From the NCBI RefSeq assembly GCF_003086295.3, contig NC_092041.1, positions 94,141,827 to 94,205,826 of the forward strand: DNA of 64,000 bases, in the 5' to 3' direction. Position 1 is the first letter of the stretch. Each line of letters opens with the position of its first letter. Made by a program: the position numbers and the translations under genes. This stretch comes from Arachis hypogaea (Eukaryota; Streptophyta; Magnoliopsida; Fabales; Fabaceae). Below the pieces are notes generated by a model that made no database searches, was not told the DNA's origin, and saw nothing but the letters and a program-made list of their open reading frames with translations. Of this stretch, positions 48,555 to 62,269 are shown one piece after another.

Positions 48555-51500
48555 TTATGGTATCAGAGCTGTCTTTCCTGTAGAGCCTTGGGAATGAATT
48601 GATTATGCTTCAATTGCATACTCTGAGAGTCTGTCATGTAGTAGGTCTCGTTCAGATAACGAGAATTAGAACTTTATGCACATGACGGTCTATTGATTAA
48701 CGTCATTAGTCTTGCATTGCAGAACTCCTGGTATTAAGTTTGGCCGGCTTAACACTAGAGAATTATGTATATGAAAGCACTAATGGGTTATCATAGACGA
48801 TATGCGAGTCATAGATAACGCGAGTCGCGGGTTTTTGGAAACGTTAGAAACTATTTCTCGAAGTTACTTGGTTAGGTGCCGAACTCTGTGGATGTCATGT
48901 GACTTGTTCCTTCTTGTTATGCCTTGGGGTTCTTGTTTGCGATTCTTTTCTTGGAAAGTAATCGGATTACCTTCCAATATTGTCCTCTTGTTCGTATACA
49001 TTCTTTTTTTTTATCTTAACTGTATATGTCTGTTTGAAATTCCTTGAAATAATTGCCTCATTTGTTCAAAATCCTTTATCTTGACTCTTGTGTTCCTTGA
49101 TGTATTTTTGAATTGTTTGATACATCAAAAAGCACTTTGAAAATCTTTAAGAAAATCATTATCGATTGAGTTGTACCTCTTTGTAAATTCTATAATTCAT
49201 TGAATCACTTAAAAATTTGTTCGTTATTTCCAATTTTATGAATCCTGCTTGATTTTCTTTGAATTGAGTTCCTTTCTTGCAAGCAAGTGGACCTTCCTTT
49301 CTAGTGCATTTTGAATATCCTTATTAGGGTACAATTTTAAGATTACATACGGAATTTTTAATTTAAACCTTTTGAACAGAAGTTTTGGATTCTTTTAAAA
49401 GAAATTTCAAAAGCTAATCTTTCTCTTACTTGACTAAATTTGCAACCATTATTCTTGAAACTCTTATCAAATCGTTTTTGTTTCAATATAACTTTCTCTA
49501 TATGAAATTTTGAAAATTGTTTAAAAACTAATTACTCCTAATATCTCGCCAGTTCTTTTACTGGTTTATGAAAATATACTTATTTTAAAATATATGTATG
49601 CAACTTGATTTTCTAACATATATATTACAATTTTTATGAATATTTTTGCTTGATTATGTATTTAGATACTCTTCAAAGGAAGATTTTTGTCTCTTTCTAG
49701 TTGATTTTCGTTTAATAAACTTCACCTGATCTATTTTTAATTTGAATTTGGTTTAGCATAACACGTTCATTAAGCATTTTTTTGCTCTTTTGAAAATGTT
49801 GGGTTCATATCTTCCCTTTCAAGAATGGACCAATTCCTTTTTGAGCCTTTCACTTTTATGGATGTCATATTTGATTATGTATTTAATTACTCTCTTACTT
49901 TTGTGAACGTCACCATTAGTCTTAATTTTTCTTCTCTTACGAATTTCACATTCATCCGAGTTAGCTTGAATTTGTTTCTATCTAATGCACCGTTTACCCT
50001 CTTAATTGTCTTTCTTTAGTCAAAAGTTCTTTCTTGAAAATTTTCTATTGATTGAATCGTCTTTCCTTGCACGTTTTGTATTCCTTTGGATCAATTGAAA
50101 ACTTGTTTGATATTCCAAGCCTAGTGAATTTTGTTTAAATTCCCTTGATTTAAAGATCCTTTCTCATATGGGCTAAATTTTTTTTTTAAGTGCACCTTAA
50201 TCTCTTGGATATTCTTGTGAAAATGGTAATTTCAAGTATACTTTTGGAGTCTTGTTTTGAACTATTTTGAAGAAGTTTTGAATTCTTTTTGAAGAAGTTT
50301 CAAACTAAATTTTTCTTGCTTGATTGTAACTGAAAACCATTTATTAAATCTTGATAAAGTTGATTTGACTTAGCGTACACTTTTTTACGTAAAAGTCTAA
50401 AAACCTTATCGTGCATACGCGGAACCTTGCTTTCACCAGAAATGTGTTTACAGAAATTTTTATCTCGAATTTTCTTTTCTAAATAGAGTTTAAATTTTCT
50501 TCTATCTTCGTTGTAACCTATATACCCGTTTGGCTTAAATGAGGACCAAAATAATTTTTAAAATTTTTGAGAAAATTGCCTTTGGCCCTTAGCCTTATTG
50601 AAATTCACTTTCGAACTTCACATATTCTATCTATAACTTGGAAAATTGTTTTGAAGTAATGCAACTTAATTCTCTTCCAAGTTTTATTGTATGCAACATA
50701 AAAAGTTCTTCATTCTTCATAAACAACGTATTCAAAAAGTATTTTTAATCCTACTATTGAGTCTTGTGAGCTTTATCTTTGGTTTTAGGCATTTTTTTTC
50801 CTTTTCTTCTGTAAATCTCATATTCCGTGACTCGACTTGATTTTATCTCAAACTACTGCACTACTTTTCTTTTTATTATTCGTATCACATTTCATTAATT
50901 CGAGAGTCATTCTTGAGATTGCCGAACTAATCTTCTTTCTGGCACTCTTCATTCCTTGTACATACCTGCTTATTTGTGATCTCAACAATTCTTTCAAGCT
51001 CTTGCAGATTTTGTCCTTGTCGCTTGTTTTTTTCCAACGTGTTATATCCTTCAAATAAACTCAGGGATAACTTTAGAGTCACGTATGACCTTTAGGCGTA
51101 ATAAGCAAAGCGTTAGTCTCTTTAGAATGCAGTTCGTAAACGGGAAAAGGGAAAGCAGTAAGTATGCAACGTTATGAGGAGTGTGGTAGTTTTGTTCCTC
51201 ATAAAAGTTTGCGGATGATTATGCCTGTGGTGGTTAAGAGGTTGTGAAGTGACTGACGGAATTGGGAAGTTGAAATTTTGAAGTTGATACAAAATCTATG
51301 TGCAGACATTATCTGGTTTGTTCACGTCAACCTGTTTTCAAACTTTTGCCACCTAGTTACCCCCTTTGTTTTTTTCAAACACCTAACTTGAACACTTACA
51401 CCTTCTTGTGCTCCAAGTTTTAGTAAAATAATAACCCCCTAACATTTTTGTTTTGGACCATCTCTTGACTTTTGCTTTAGACCATGCTTTTCCTTTACAT

Positions 51501-51662
51501 CTAAGTTTTACGAGTCATCCAATATTTGGAAAATTATATTTATATATGTGGCAAGACTTCTACTTTTCTAAAGTATACAAAAGTAAAATATTCAAAACTA
51601 TTTTAGTAGTTTGTGTACTAAGTTAATTTTCGAGGACGAAAATTTTTATAAGTGTGGTAGGA
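48555..51662 (+). other. LARD internal region (non-coding)
   Basis: Starts with the tRNA-iMet primer binding site TGGTATCAGAGC (48558-48569) and ends with the polypurine-like tract AGTGTGGTAGGA (51651-51662). Between them lies AT-rich sequence with TTTGATTTC/TTTGAAAATTG-type degenerate repeats and no retroviral domains. 48600-48850 and 51060-51300 are closer to normal composition and may hold packaging signals; that is inference only. Confidence 0.85.
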
Positions 51663-54600
51663 TGTAAGACCCAAGACTTTTGAAAAGGCTTATTTTGAGT
51701 CGATCTCAAATTATATATTTATTTATGGTTTTAATTTCGGAAAATATTTTTATTAAAAATAATTAAAGGTAATTAATTGGATTTGAAATAAATTAAGGTT
51801 TTTATCCAAACTCTATATCTATGAATTATTTTCCTATTTATGATTTAAAGTTCTGGAAATTCGAAAATAATGAGGTTTGGTAATTTAAATTAGAATTTTT
51901 GTCTGATTTTATAATTATGAATTATTTTCTATATTTAAATTATAAAATTGGTGGTTATGAAATAATAAGAATTTTATATGATTTGATTTTAGATAATTTA
52001 ATTTACATCATGTAATACTTTAAGTTAAAGATAAAGAACAAAATTAATTATATTACCATGAATTTTTAATTAGGGTAATTTATTGAAAATCAATTAGTAT
52101 TTTCAAATAATATTTTTAGAATAATTTTAAAGATCAAATTAGATTTCAAATTAATATTCTATATCCTAATTTGATTAAATTAAAAACAAAACCCTAACTT
52201 TCCTAATACTACCCGCCGCCAGTAACCTTCCTTCCCCAAAACCCACTACTTAGCAGCTTCAGGAAAATCAAAGAAAGAAATAAAGAAAAGAAAGGGAAGA
52301 GGGAAACAGATCCACAGAGGAAGAGGAACGGGGAAGAGAGAGAGATCTGAGGGGAGAGGGAGACCGTGACTGGCGCCGCCGCTGCCTCGCCCAGTTGCCG
52401 TGCTTCTCATCGTCGCCGCCGAAGGGAAGAGGGAGAGAGAGCGCCGTCGAACAGAACGCGAGAAGGGAGAGGAGCTGTGTTCTGTTGTTGACGTTGCACC
52501 ACCGCCACGCCGTCGTTTGTGCTCGTCGCCGTCGAGGGTCCATCCACGCCGTCGCTGGAGCCTGAACACCACTGCAACCACCGCGTGTTATTATCTTCAG
52601 ATCCGCCGCCGTTTGAGTCGCGAACAGGGGAACGCGCGCGAAGGAAACCGTCGCAGAGCTACCGTCGCCGCCGTGTTGATGGGCTCGCCGTTGTTCTGCT
52701 CGCGTGGCTGCTGCGTTGCCGAAGCTCCTCGTCGCTGCTGCTGGCGTCAGAAATCGCCTTTCAAGCCAATATCTGTTGGGAGGAGTCCGAGCAAGAAAAG
52801 GAAGAAGGTGGCGATGGATACCTCCACTGCTGCTGTTGTTACTATCGGTGTTCTGGAGCTTGTAGTTACTGCCATTTTTGGGTGATGAACCTAGCTGTGT
52901 CCTTGCTGCTGATTGATTGTAGTGAGAGACGTTGTAGCCATTACTTTTTATCTTGGTAAGTTCATGGGTAAGATCGCTTTGGTTATTCTTTGTGCCATTT
53001 TATTTACGCAGCTAGTTCTGATCCGTTTAATTTACCAGAGTCACCATTGTCATATCTCGGTGCTGCCGCCCTTGTTTGGAACAACAGAATGTTGTCTCCG
53101 GTAGCACTATTCTTCCCATTTTAATTTTAACTCCTTTAATTCTGAAATTTATAATGTTTCTGCCTTTATCCTACTGCTATTTGGTTTCCTTGTGCCACCC
53201 TTACTCTAATTATAGAAATATGTTTCCATTTTAGCCACTGTCGATTTATCTATTGCAAAGTCATAATTGATAATGGAGCTGCTAAGATTGCTGCTACTGC
53301 CATGAACTGGGGATAAAAGGGGTTATTGAGTTAAATTCTGTGATTGAGACATTGAGGTAGGGGTTTTTCTTAAAATCTAATTTATATTACAGAGTTGTGA
53401 TAAATAGATATTAATGTGAGAGAACATATGCCTGTGATTAAAATTGCCTTCTAAATGTGGTTGTTTGCTGGACTGAATGACTGATTGCTTGACTGCTTGA
53501 GTAGTTTGTGATTGCTGAAAAGAAATTAGTTTGAGAGGTTATTTAGTTGATTATTATGAGAAATGGCTTTTCTTGGTTTTGAAGTTATTTTTGATGATGT
53601 AAAGGAATTGACTTTGGAAATGGTTTAATTTTGAGTTAGTGACTTTATAAATGATTTAGTATTTGAGCTGGTTTGATTTTAAAAAGAGATTTATTACGGG
53701 CACTGATTCACTTTGAAAATTATTTGATATTGGAACTAGCCGAATCTGGGAAAATGATCGAGGTTTTGAAAAGGTTTGAGAAATGTTTGGATGGGACCCG
53801 AAAAGGGTGGCAGAATCCGAGTTTTAGAGGAGATGCTGCCGAAATTTTATAAAATTAGAAGTTTCATTTGAAGTAGTTATTTTAAAAGGTTTAGTTTTAA
53901 GCATTATATGATTTAAGAATACTTCATTTATCAAAGAAAAAGTTATGTTTTGGATTGAGAATTGTTAATGAACGAAACAGAAAGAAGAATGACGAGGATT
54001 GATTTGAAATATGATTTTTGAATGAATTTGGAAATGGGTGTGGATTGACGAATGATGATGATATTGAGAATGGTTTAGATATTGATGAATGATGAATGAA
54101 TTATTTATATGGCTTATGAATTTGAAATATCTGAGATACGAGGTTCCCTGGATTAAGTGCCGTGGCTTGACACCACGTGTACCAGGTTGAAAACTCGATA
54201 CTCTGTTGACCCTACGATGTAAGTGTGTGACCGGGCACTATATAAATTCCCGGGAATGTTACCCCCATTGAGTAATATTGATTATTTGAGAAAAAGCTAT
54301 GCATAGACTCTTGGGGATGCACGTCGGGGGACAGTCTAAGTACAATTCAGACTTGTCGGGTTGGCTGGATAACCGACAGATGAGCCTCATCAGCCATAGG
54401 ACAGGCATGCATCATATGCATTTGTATGCTTTGCTTGGGTTTGAACTTGTTTTGGTTTGCCTAATTGCTAAACTGTTCTTAACTGCTACTTGAACTATTT
54501 GCTGTAACTGCTACCTACTTGTGCTTTCCTTGTTTGTCTTGCCTGTGTTTGTCCTGGTGTGCTACATTTGAGAATGAACCTTGGTGCTGAATTAATGACT

Positions 54601-55222
54601 ATGTTGTTTGATTGTGTGGTTGGTTTCTGATTGAGATTTGCTTATGAGAAAGGAAAGACTTTGAATTTCTGAAAATGCTGAACACTGCCTCTTTGAAAAG
54701 GTTTTAAACAGCTATTGAATTTTAGAAGTATTTATAAGACAATGATAATCACAGAATCTGAAAACAGTTTTCTGATTGAATATCCTCTTATGACAACTTT
54801 GAAACTCCGTGGTGAGACCGTGTGGTTAGGTTCTCATCCCCCTACAGCTTTACCTTTTCAGGAACCGGATGAAGAAGCGTTAAGAAGAGTTATACTGCGT
54901 TTGGTTGATATGTTGTTGTATTAATTAGATTATTTTATTCCCTCGTCTTTGTTATTACAAATTTGTAAGAGGGATAGGAATTGTATGTTTTATATGTATA
55001 TTATATTATGAGTTATTATGTAAGGAGTCTTGTATATGAATCTATGCCTGTTTGTATTTTTATTAAGATAAAGTGTTTATTTCCCGTTTTCAAGGAAATC
55101 AGCGATACAGAGTCGAGTCACAGGCTCCTATTTTAGTATTTAGTATGTAAAGTAGTCGTAATACTCCTTGCTATCAGAGTAGCGCAGCCGGAAGCGTGAC
55201 TTCTGATAGTGAGGGTGTTACA
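51663..55222 (+). repeat. LARD 3' LTR
   Basis: 3560 bp, offset by exactly 6668 bp from the 5' LTR throughout, with a single base difference noticed (A at 53372 for G at 46704). Confidence 0.95.
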
Positions 55223-56188
55223 AAATTAGTTATATTTAAATAAATAAAATAAGTTAAACAAAAATATTTGTAAGAATTAATCAAATTAATTAGTCAATAC
55301 AAATAGTTAGTATAATTAATTTTATTTGATTTATTGAATTCAAAAAATAAATTAAAAAATAATTGATTGAATTAATTAGTTGATATAATTAATTTATTAT
55401 AATTGATTGGATTTAATGAATTAGAAAAAATAAATAGGAAAATATAGGAGACAATGATTTTTTTAACTAAATTAATATGTATTTATTGTATTTAATCATT
55501 ATAAGTAATAAATCATCTATGTTATTATGTACCTTATAAATTAATGAATTAAAATAATTGATATAATAAATTACAATTATTTGATTGATATAAATTATAA
55601 TAAATAGTGTGATATTTAAATACATAATCAAATCAATTAGTTGATATAATTAATTTGCTATAATAAATTGTATTCAATGAGTTATAAAAAATAAATTAAG
55701 AAACACGCTAAGAAGTATGTCACGGCCATCATGAAGTACAGAAATTCAATTTTTATATAATAAAAATATACATTTTTATATATGTTATAGAAATATGATT
55801 TGATTCCATAAACTTGCTTATTTTTTTTTACTTGCCACCTATATTCAGCATGGAATTTTAATTTTTCTAAAATAAATTTAGAAGAGAGAATAGTACTTTC
55901 ATTTTGGAGAAAAAATAAATTTATAAAGAATTGACACCTCGCTTTCATTAGTTGATAATGCATTAAATATTAATTTTATATAATTATAATAAATATATTT
56001 TCCTAAATTAGTATAATCATACATTATTCATTAAATGTTAATTGTAATATAAATATAATAAAGATATTTTTGTAAAATACATTTAGAAGAGAGAATAGTG
56101 CTTTCATTTTAGAAGAAAAATGAATTTATGAAAAATTGACACCTCACTTCAATTAGTTAGAGAAAAATACAATTTTAGTATATTAAGT

Positions 56189-56195
56189 AGAAGTA

Positions 56196-56264
<69 letters not shown>
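56189..56264. repeat. (ATT)n microsatellite
   Basis: About 25 uninterrupted ATT units. Confidence 0.95.
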
Positions 56265-56884
56265 AAATATTTTTGATTGATAATTGATAAGTAGTTTAAT
56301 AATGTATTAAATATGAATTTTATATAATTATGCATTATTCATTAAATGCATTCATTTTGGAGGGAAAATGAATTCATGAGAAATTCACACCTCACTCATT
56401 AGTTGAAAAAAATCTAATTTTAATATATTAAGTAGATTATATAAATAGAAATACTTGCTAATAAGTATATATAAAAGAGGAGATATATAATTATATATAA
56501 TATAATTGCTATATATGTAACAGATATAAATTGTTATAATTATACAGACTTACTATAATTATATTAAATTTAATTATGAATGTAAACAAATAAAAGTGAT
56601 AATAATTAATATTATTTTTTCTTTTTTACATTTAATATTTACCGTAAATATAAAAAATATTGAGAAAAAAAGTAGATACTGACTTTATTTTATTTTATTT
56701 TACGTCATGGATTTCTTTACTAAAATTAATGGAGGAAAAAAAATCTTTATGATTATATATCAATCTCAATCACAATAAATAAGATGAATCGGTTGAGCAA
56801 CTAACAAATTTACCAAAAAATCCATTCTTTATTTTCATTAAATATTTATATTAATTCAATTAGATGAGTATTTTAATAAAAGAA

Positions 56885-56920
<36 letters not shown>

Positions 56921-56959
56921 GAATAATAACGATAATTATCATTATTAATATTAAATTGA

Positions 56960-56999
<40 letters not shown>

Positions 57000-57170
57000 T
57001 TACTTCTACAATCGTCCAATAATATTTTCTTTCATTTGTTAATTAATTAAATTTGGTTATTTATATTAAATATATTTAATGATTACTAAAAATTAATCAT
57101 ATAATTATCATTATTATTAATAACTAATTATTAATAATCAATTTATATTTCTCTAAAATATAATTTTCTA

Positions 57171-57251
<81 letters not shown>
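57171..57251. repeat. (ATT)n microsatellite
   Basis: About 26 uninterrupted ATT units, the longest microsatellite in the window. Confidence 0.95.
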
Positions 57252-57252
<1 letters not shown>

Positions 57253-57784
57253 ATATAGGTCACCATTAAAATAATAACTTGTCACTAATAAAATTTTAGG
57301 ATAATGAATAAAAAATAGAATTATATTAATATAATTAAAATCAATATAATTAAAATAGTTAAAAATATTTTTGATTGATAATTAGGTTAATAATGCATTA
57401 ATTTATTGATTTTATATAATTATAATAGAGATATTTTTTAAATTAATATAATTATGAATTATTCATTAAATGCTAAGTATAATATTGTTATATAATTATA
57501 ATTAAGATAATTTTCTGAAATAAATTTAAAAGAGATTAGTATAATTATAATAAAGAGATTATTTTAAATTAGTATAATTATGTATCATTTATTACATACT
57601 AATTATAATATAATTATATCAATTAAAGATAATTTTTAAAAATAAATTTAAAAGAGAGAAATAGTGCAATCATTTTGGAAGAAAAATGGGTTCACAAAAA
57701 AGTGACACCTCACTTTCATTAGTTGGAGAAAAACACAATTTTAGTATATTAAATAGAAGTAGATTGGTATAAATTATGATAGAT

Positions 57785-58410
57785 TACATAACATTTGAAA
57801 AGAAAATAAAATGAATAAGAAGAAAATAAAAATAAATAGAATAGATAGAAGACTACAATACAATAAATTAAATGTGAGAGTTTTTTTGGTACATTTCATA
57901 TCACATTCGTTTCAATAATAATAATAATAAATAAAAATACGTCAACTTGATATCTAAGAAAAAATGATGAGATAAAATCATAATACAGTTCTAAAGTAAA
58001 AGCTTAAATTAGAAGATAATATCATTACATAACACATATTGAAAGTAATTTCACACTACAACATATCACAAACAGGTAAATGACTTAAATTTAAATACAA
58101 AACAGTTTTTATTAATACATACATGATCTATAAATACTTCATAGATAACATATCGTATAGAGCTCCGAATGATAAGCACGAAAGTTGGAGAGTGTGTAGT
58201 TTGTATCCACGATAGTTGTCTTCTTGCAACGATGCCTCATAGGAAGAAAAAGAATTGTTGTAAAAGCTATCAAATGAAAGAGTAATTGGTAAACGAATGA
58301 TATTTTCTTCTAGCATACATGGTCTTTTATAGTGGTAAAATAAAAATGGAAGGAATCAAATTTTATATTTTTATATTAGGAATAGAATTTGATATTTATC
58401 CTAATAAAAT
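57785..58410. repeat. Dispersed 0.6-kb repeat, copy B
   Basis: Diverged copy of 44390-44990 in the same orientation. It also contains a minus-strand frame of 62 codons (58316-58128) starting MLEENIIRLP; relative to copy A the frame differs by substitutions and one whole-codon length change. Confidence 0.8.
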
Positions 58411-60984
58411 TATTATTATTATCAATATAAATGAGTTAACAACTTGCCACTAATAAAATCATTGGATAATGAATAAGAATTAGAAGGATATGAATATAAT
58501 TAAAATATTTAAAAATATTTTTGATTGATAATTAGTTTAATGATGCATTAAATATTGATTTTATATAATTATAATAAAGATATTTTTTTAAATGAGTATA
58601 ATTATGTATTATTCATTAAAATAATAAAAAATATTTCTAATTAATAATTGATAAGTAGTTTAATAATAAATTAAATATTAATTTTATATAATTAAAATAA
58701 AGATATTTTCCTAAATTAGTATAATTATGCATTATTCATTAAATGCATTCATTTTAGAGGGAAAATGGGTTCACGAGAAAGTGACACCTCACTTTCATTA
58801 GTCGGAAAAAAACCCAGTTTCAGTGAAGACAACTCGATGAGGTATTTCATGGATGTGATGCATTGTAAATGATTGTGGCAAAAGACAATCGAACTGGAAC
58901 ATTAGACGATAAGAATAATTTAGAGTAACAACAAATAAAAAATTATTAAAAGAATAATATAATAGAATGAGTATATGAAAAATATTATAAAAAATTATAA
59001 ATTGTACCTTAAAAGGATCAACTTCAATAAAAAACGAAGAATACATTCTTATTCTATGAAGTAGTAAAAAAGAAAAATACGAAATATAAAATTATGAATT
59101 GACTCTCAAATTTAGATTCATGTACCACAGGAAAACACTATATATAGACTTTAGTAAAACAAAAATAAATATGTAAATTACCTATTATTAAGGTAATTTT
59201 TTAATAATGCATTAAATATTGATTTGATACAATTATAATGAATATATGTTCCTAAATTAGTATAATTATATATTAATTTCATCATATCACGGGTAACAAA
59301 GATTTTTTATTATTAGTATTACTATTACTGATATTATTATTATCATTAAAATGAATAAAAGTATTTTTAATTGATAATTGATAAGTAGTTTAATCGTGCA
59401 TTAAATTTTGATTTGATACAATTATAATGAAGATATGTTTCTAAATTACTATAATTATATATTATTCATTAAATATTAATTACAATATAATTATATTAAA
59501 GATATTTTTTATAAAATAATTTAAAAAAATTATTTGATATACGTGAATCGGGTAACAAAAATTTATTATTATTATTATTACTATTATTGATATTATTATT
59601 ATCATTAAAATTATTAAAAGTATTTTTAATTGATAATTGATAAATAATTTAATAGTGTATTAAATATTGATTTGATATAATTATAATGAAGATATGTTGC
59701 TAAATTAGTATAAAATATATTATTCATTTAGTATTAATTATAATATAATTACAATAAAATAATTTAGAATAGAAAAAAAATTTTATTCGTTTTGGAGGGA
59801 AAACGGAGGCATGAGAGATTGACACGTCACCTTTAGTAGCTGAGGGAAAATCCAATTTTAGTATATTAAGTAGATAATTGATAATAATATATAAAAGAGA
59901 TATAATGGGTGAAGAAATGAGAGAGATAAAGAAAGGATCAAAGAAATAGAAGAGTAGGAGTGAATTCTTTCATTTTGAAAGGAAATATTTAATTTTAATT
60001 ACAATAAAGAAGTGACATGTAGTATATTTTAGTTGTAAAATTAGTAATATATAATAGAATGAGAAGGATGGATAAAAATATAGAAGGAGAGAGATGTAGA
60101 AAAGAAGATGGATTGGAGGAATAAAATTTATTAATTTTACAGAGAAATATTTCATCTTATGTTAATGAGAGAGTGTTATGTAATACATTTTGGTTATTAA
60201 ATTAATAATATAATATAATTATATCTCAATTTTAATTTTAATTATAATTAAAATATTATGTTGTATATTTTAATTATTAAATTTATAATTAATCATTGAT
60301 AATGATATATAAGAGAGATACATTGGGTGAAAGAATATGATAAAAGGAAATAAGGAATAGAAGAGAAGAGAATTTTTTAATTTTGAAGGAAAATATTTGA
60401 TTTCAATTGTAATGAGTAAGTGATATGTGATATATGTTGGTTGTAAAATTAGTAATATATAATAGATATAATAGATACTACGTGACCAGTAAATATTATC
60501 ATTTTTTGTAAGCAATAATATATACTCATATTTATTGGTATTTGTAAACAAAAAATATATAATTTGTACCTATATTTACCAAAATTTGCACACATAAATT
60601 AATATAATTTGCACTTATATTTTTTAGAATTTATACACATAAATTAATAAAATTTATTTATTGAAGACAATTTAATATTTGTGCTGGCCAAATAATAGTC
60701 AAAATTACTAAAAAACTGCTATCCTATAATTTTTTTGAAAATTAATTACTATAACTATCAGACGGACTAAAGAATAATGAATCTAAATACATTTGTAATG
60801 AGATAATAGTCAAAATAGTCTTTAAATCTTAACAGTTAATATCTTAATTAAAATGATCTATTAATTTTAAATTAATTAAAATAGTTATTCAATTTTAAAT
60901 TATAAATAAAAATAACTTTACTATTTTTTTTTGAATAAGAGAGTTTAAAAACCCAAACAAATATTAAATCCATGTTAAATAGTT

Positions 60985-62251
60985 TGTTCGTAGATTATCT
61001 AAGTCTGTATAAAATGTCGAAGACCATAACAGAAAAATTGATTTCGTGCAGAAAAAAATTCTTGTGGAATAAGGAGAAAGACAGGAGTGGTATGTCGTTG
61101 GTTAAGTGGGATGTGGTTTAGACTCCAAAAAAGTTAGATGGGTTGGGAGTGGATGATACCGTGATTAGGAACACAACATTTCTATTCAAGTATGCTCTTA
61201 TAATAATTTGAATCCTAATGTGATGTTATCAAATCAGACTTTACCTATTAGTAGAGGTTTATTGAAGGATATTTGTCAATTACAGTTCAAGAATCAAAAT
61301 GTGTGACATAAGATGATTTATGGATTGTCTATGAAAGTAGGTGATGAAAGAAAGACACGTTTTTGGAAAGATGTTTGGCTATAAACTGGTTCATTAAAAG
61401 ATAATTTTCCGAGGCTCTTCTCTATGTTTCAAACCAAAGAGGATCTATCATGGGAGATTGTGAATTTTGGGATGGGTTAGAGTGAATTTGAAACTTATAG
61501 TAGAAGCGAGACTTATACCAATCGGAGTTGGAATTAGTGGATCAATTGCATGATATTTTAAGGTCGGTAAAGCTACAAATGATAGAGGTAATAGAGTTGT
61601 GTGGAAGTTTGACAGGGAATGAGTTTTTTCTACTAACTCTTTTGTATAAGTACTGTAGTCAGAGACGCTTCAAGAGGACGTAACGAGTTATAGCTTCACC
61701 AAGAACTATATGAAAAGGCTTTGTTCTACCAAGAGTAGAGTTATTCATTTAGTTTGTTTTGATGGACAGAGTAAATACTAAAGAAAGATTGTATAGGATG
61801 GAAATCATTCATTAGGGTGATAACATATGTGTATTGGGTAAAAAAAATGTTGAATATAGTCACCACTTGTTTCTTAGTTGTGATTTTACTTGGTAAGTGG
61901 GTGTACATGGCTATCTGATTTTGGGAGGTTGTGGTCAGTTTCGGATCTTTATTAGGAAGGAGGAGTTTAAGAAGTGGCTTATATGTTTCTTTTTCATTAT
62001 TTAGAATGTCTAGCTAGAAAGAAACAGATCTTTCATAACAAGAAAGCAGGTGTATAAAAAAATTTTCATAAATCAGTTGTCAGTTATAAAGCGTGGAATA
62101 GTGTGGATCCCTTTTGTTGTTGTTGGCAATGCCAATAATGACATTGAAAATAGCTTTTATTTTATGTTACATTGGATGTTATTTTTTGTGGCTTTGATTT
62201 TGTTTTCGTTCCACTTTATTATATTGAGTTTGTTTGTTCCAAAAAAAAAAA
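60985..62251 (+). pseudogene. L1-type LINE 3' fragment with A-tail
   Basis: The plus strand reads KMSKTITEKLISCRKKFLW, NKEKDRSGMSLVKWDVV, then a stop and TPKKLDGLGVDD, the segment that follows the reverse transcriptase in plant L1-type LINEs. About 1 kb of decayed zf-RVT/tail sequence with many stops follows. It ends in the usual LINE 3' motif TTGAGTTTGTTTGTTCC and an 11-base A-tail (62241-62251). It is 5'-truncated, as most LINE copies are. No target-site duplication could be matched. Confidence 0.75.
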
Positions 62252-62269
62252 TAGACTAAAAAGAGCCAC

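Larger units (their letters stand above)
44995..55222 (+). mobile_element. Young non-autonomous LTR retrotransposon (LARD), 10.2 kb
   Basis: Two 3560-bp LTRs (44995-48554, 51663-55222) with TG...CA ends, a primer binding site TGGTATCAGAGC at 48558, a polypurine-like AGTGTGGTAGGA directly before the right LTR, and a perfect 5-bp target-site duplication AAATT (44990-44994, 55223-55227). The 3108-bp interior holds no frame above 81 codons and no gag, protease, reverse transcriptase or integrase motif, so the element must move with enzymes from a partner. The sequence TTTTCGAGGACGAAAA at 51627 occupies the place where Tekay-type Gypsy elements have the end of pol, which suggests that ancestry. 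The LTRs differ at one base that I could find (G 46704, A 53372), so insertion was very recent. Confidence 0.93.
55228..60960. repeat. AT-rich repeat domain, right of the LARD
   Basis: No gene recognised. It has further copies of the module around GACACCTCACTTTCATTAG (about 55930, 56135, 56385, 57703, 58782, 59820). It also has (ATT)n tracts at 56189-56264, 56885-56922 and 57171-57251, a (TA)n tract at 56966-56998, and three related blocks near 59215, 59395 and 59640 beginning GATTTGATAYAATTATAATG. Copy B of the 0.6-kb repeat is at 57785-58410. Confidence 0.65.

Noticed and set aside
48802..51058. Short frames in the LARD interior as gag or pol remnants
   Set aside because: None exceeds 81 codons and none shows zinc knuckle, protease, reverse transcriptase or integrase motifs.
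61000..61130. Plus-strand RSGMSLVKWDVV-type sequence as a host gene exon
   Set aside because: It matches the post-RT segment of L1-type LINEs, has early stops and is followed by a LINE 3' end and A-tail.
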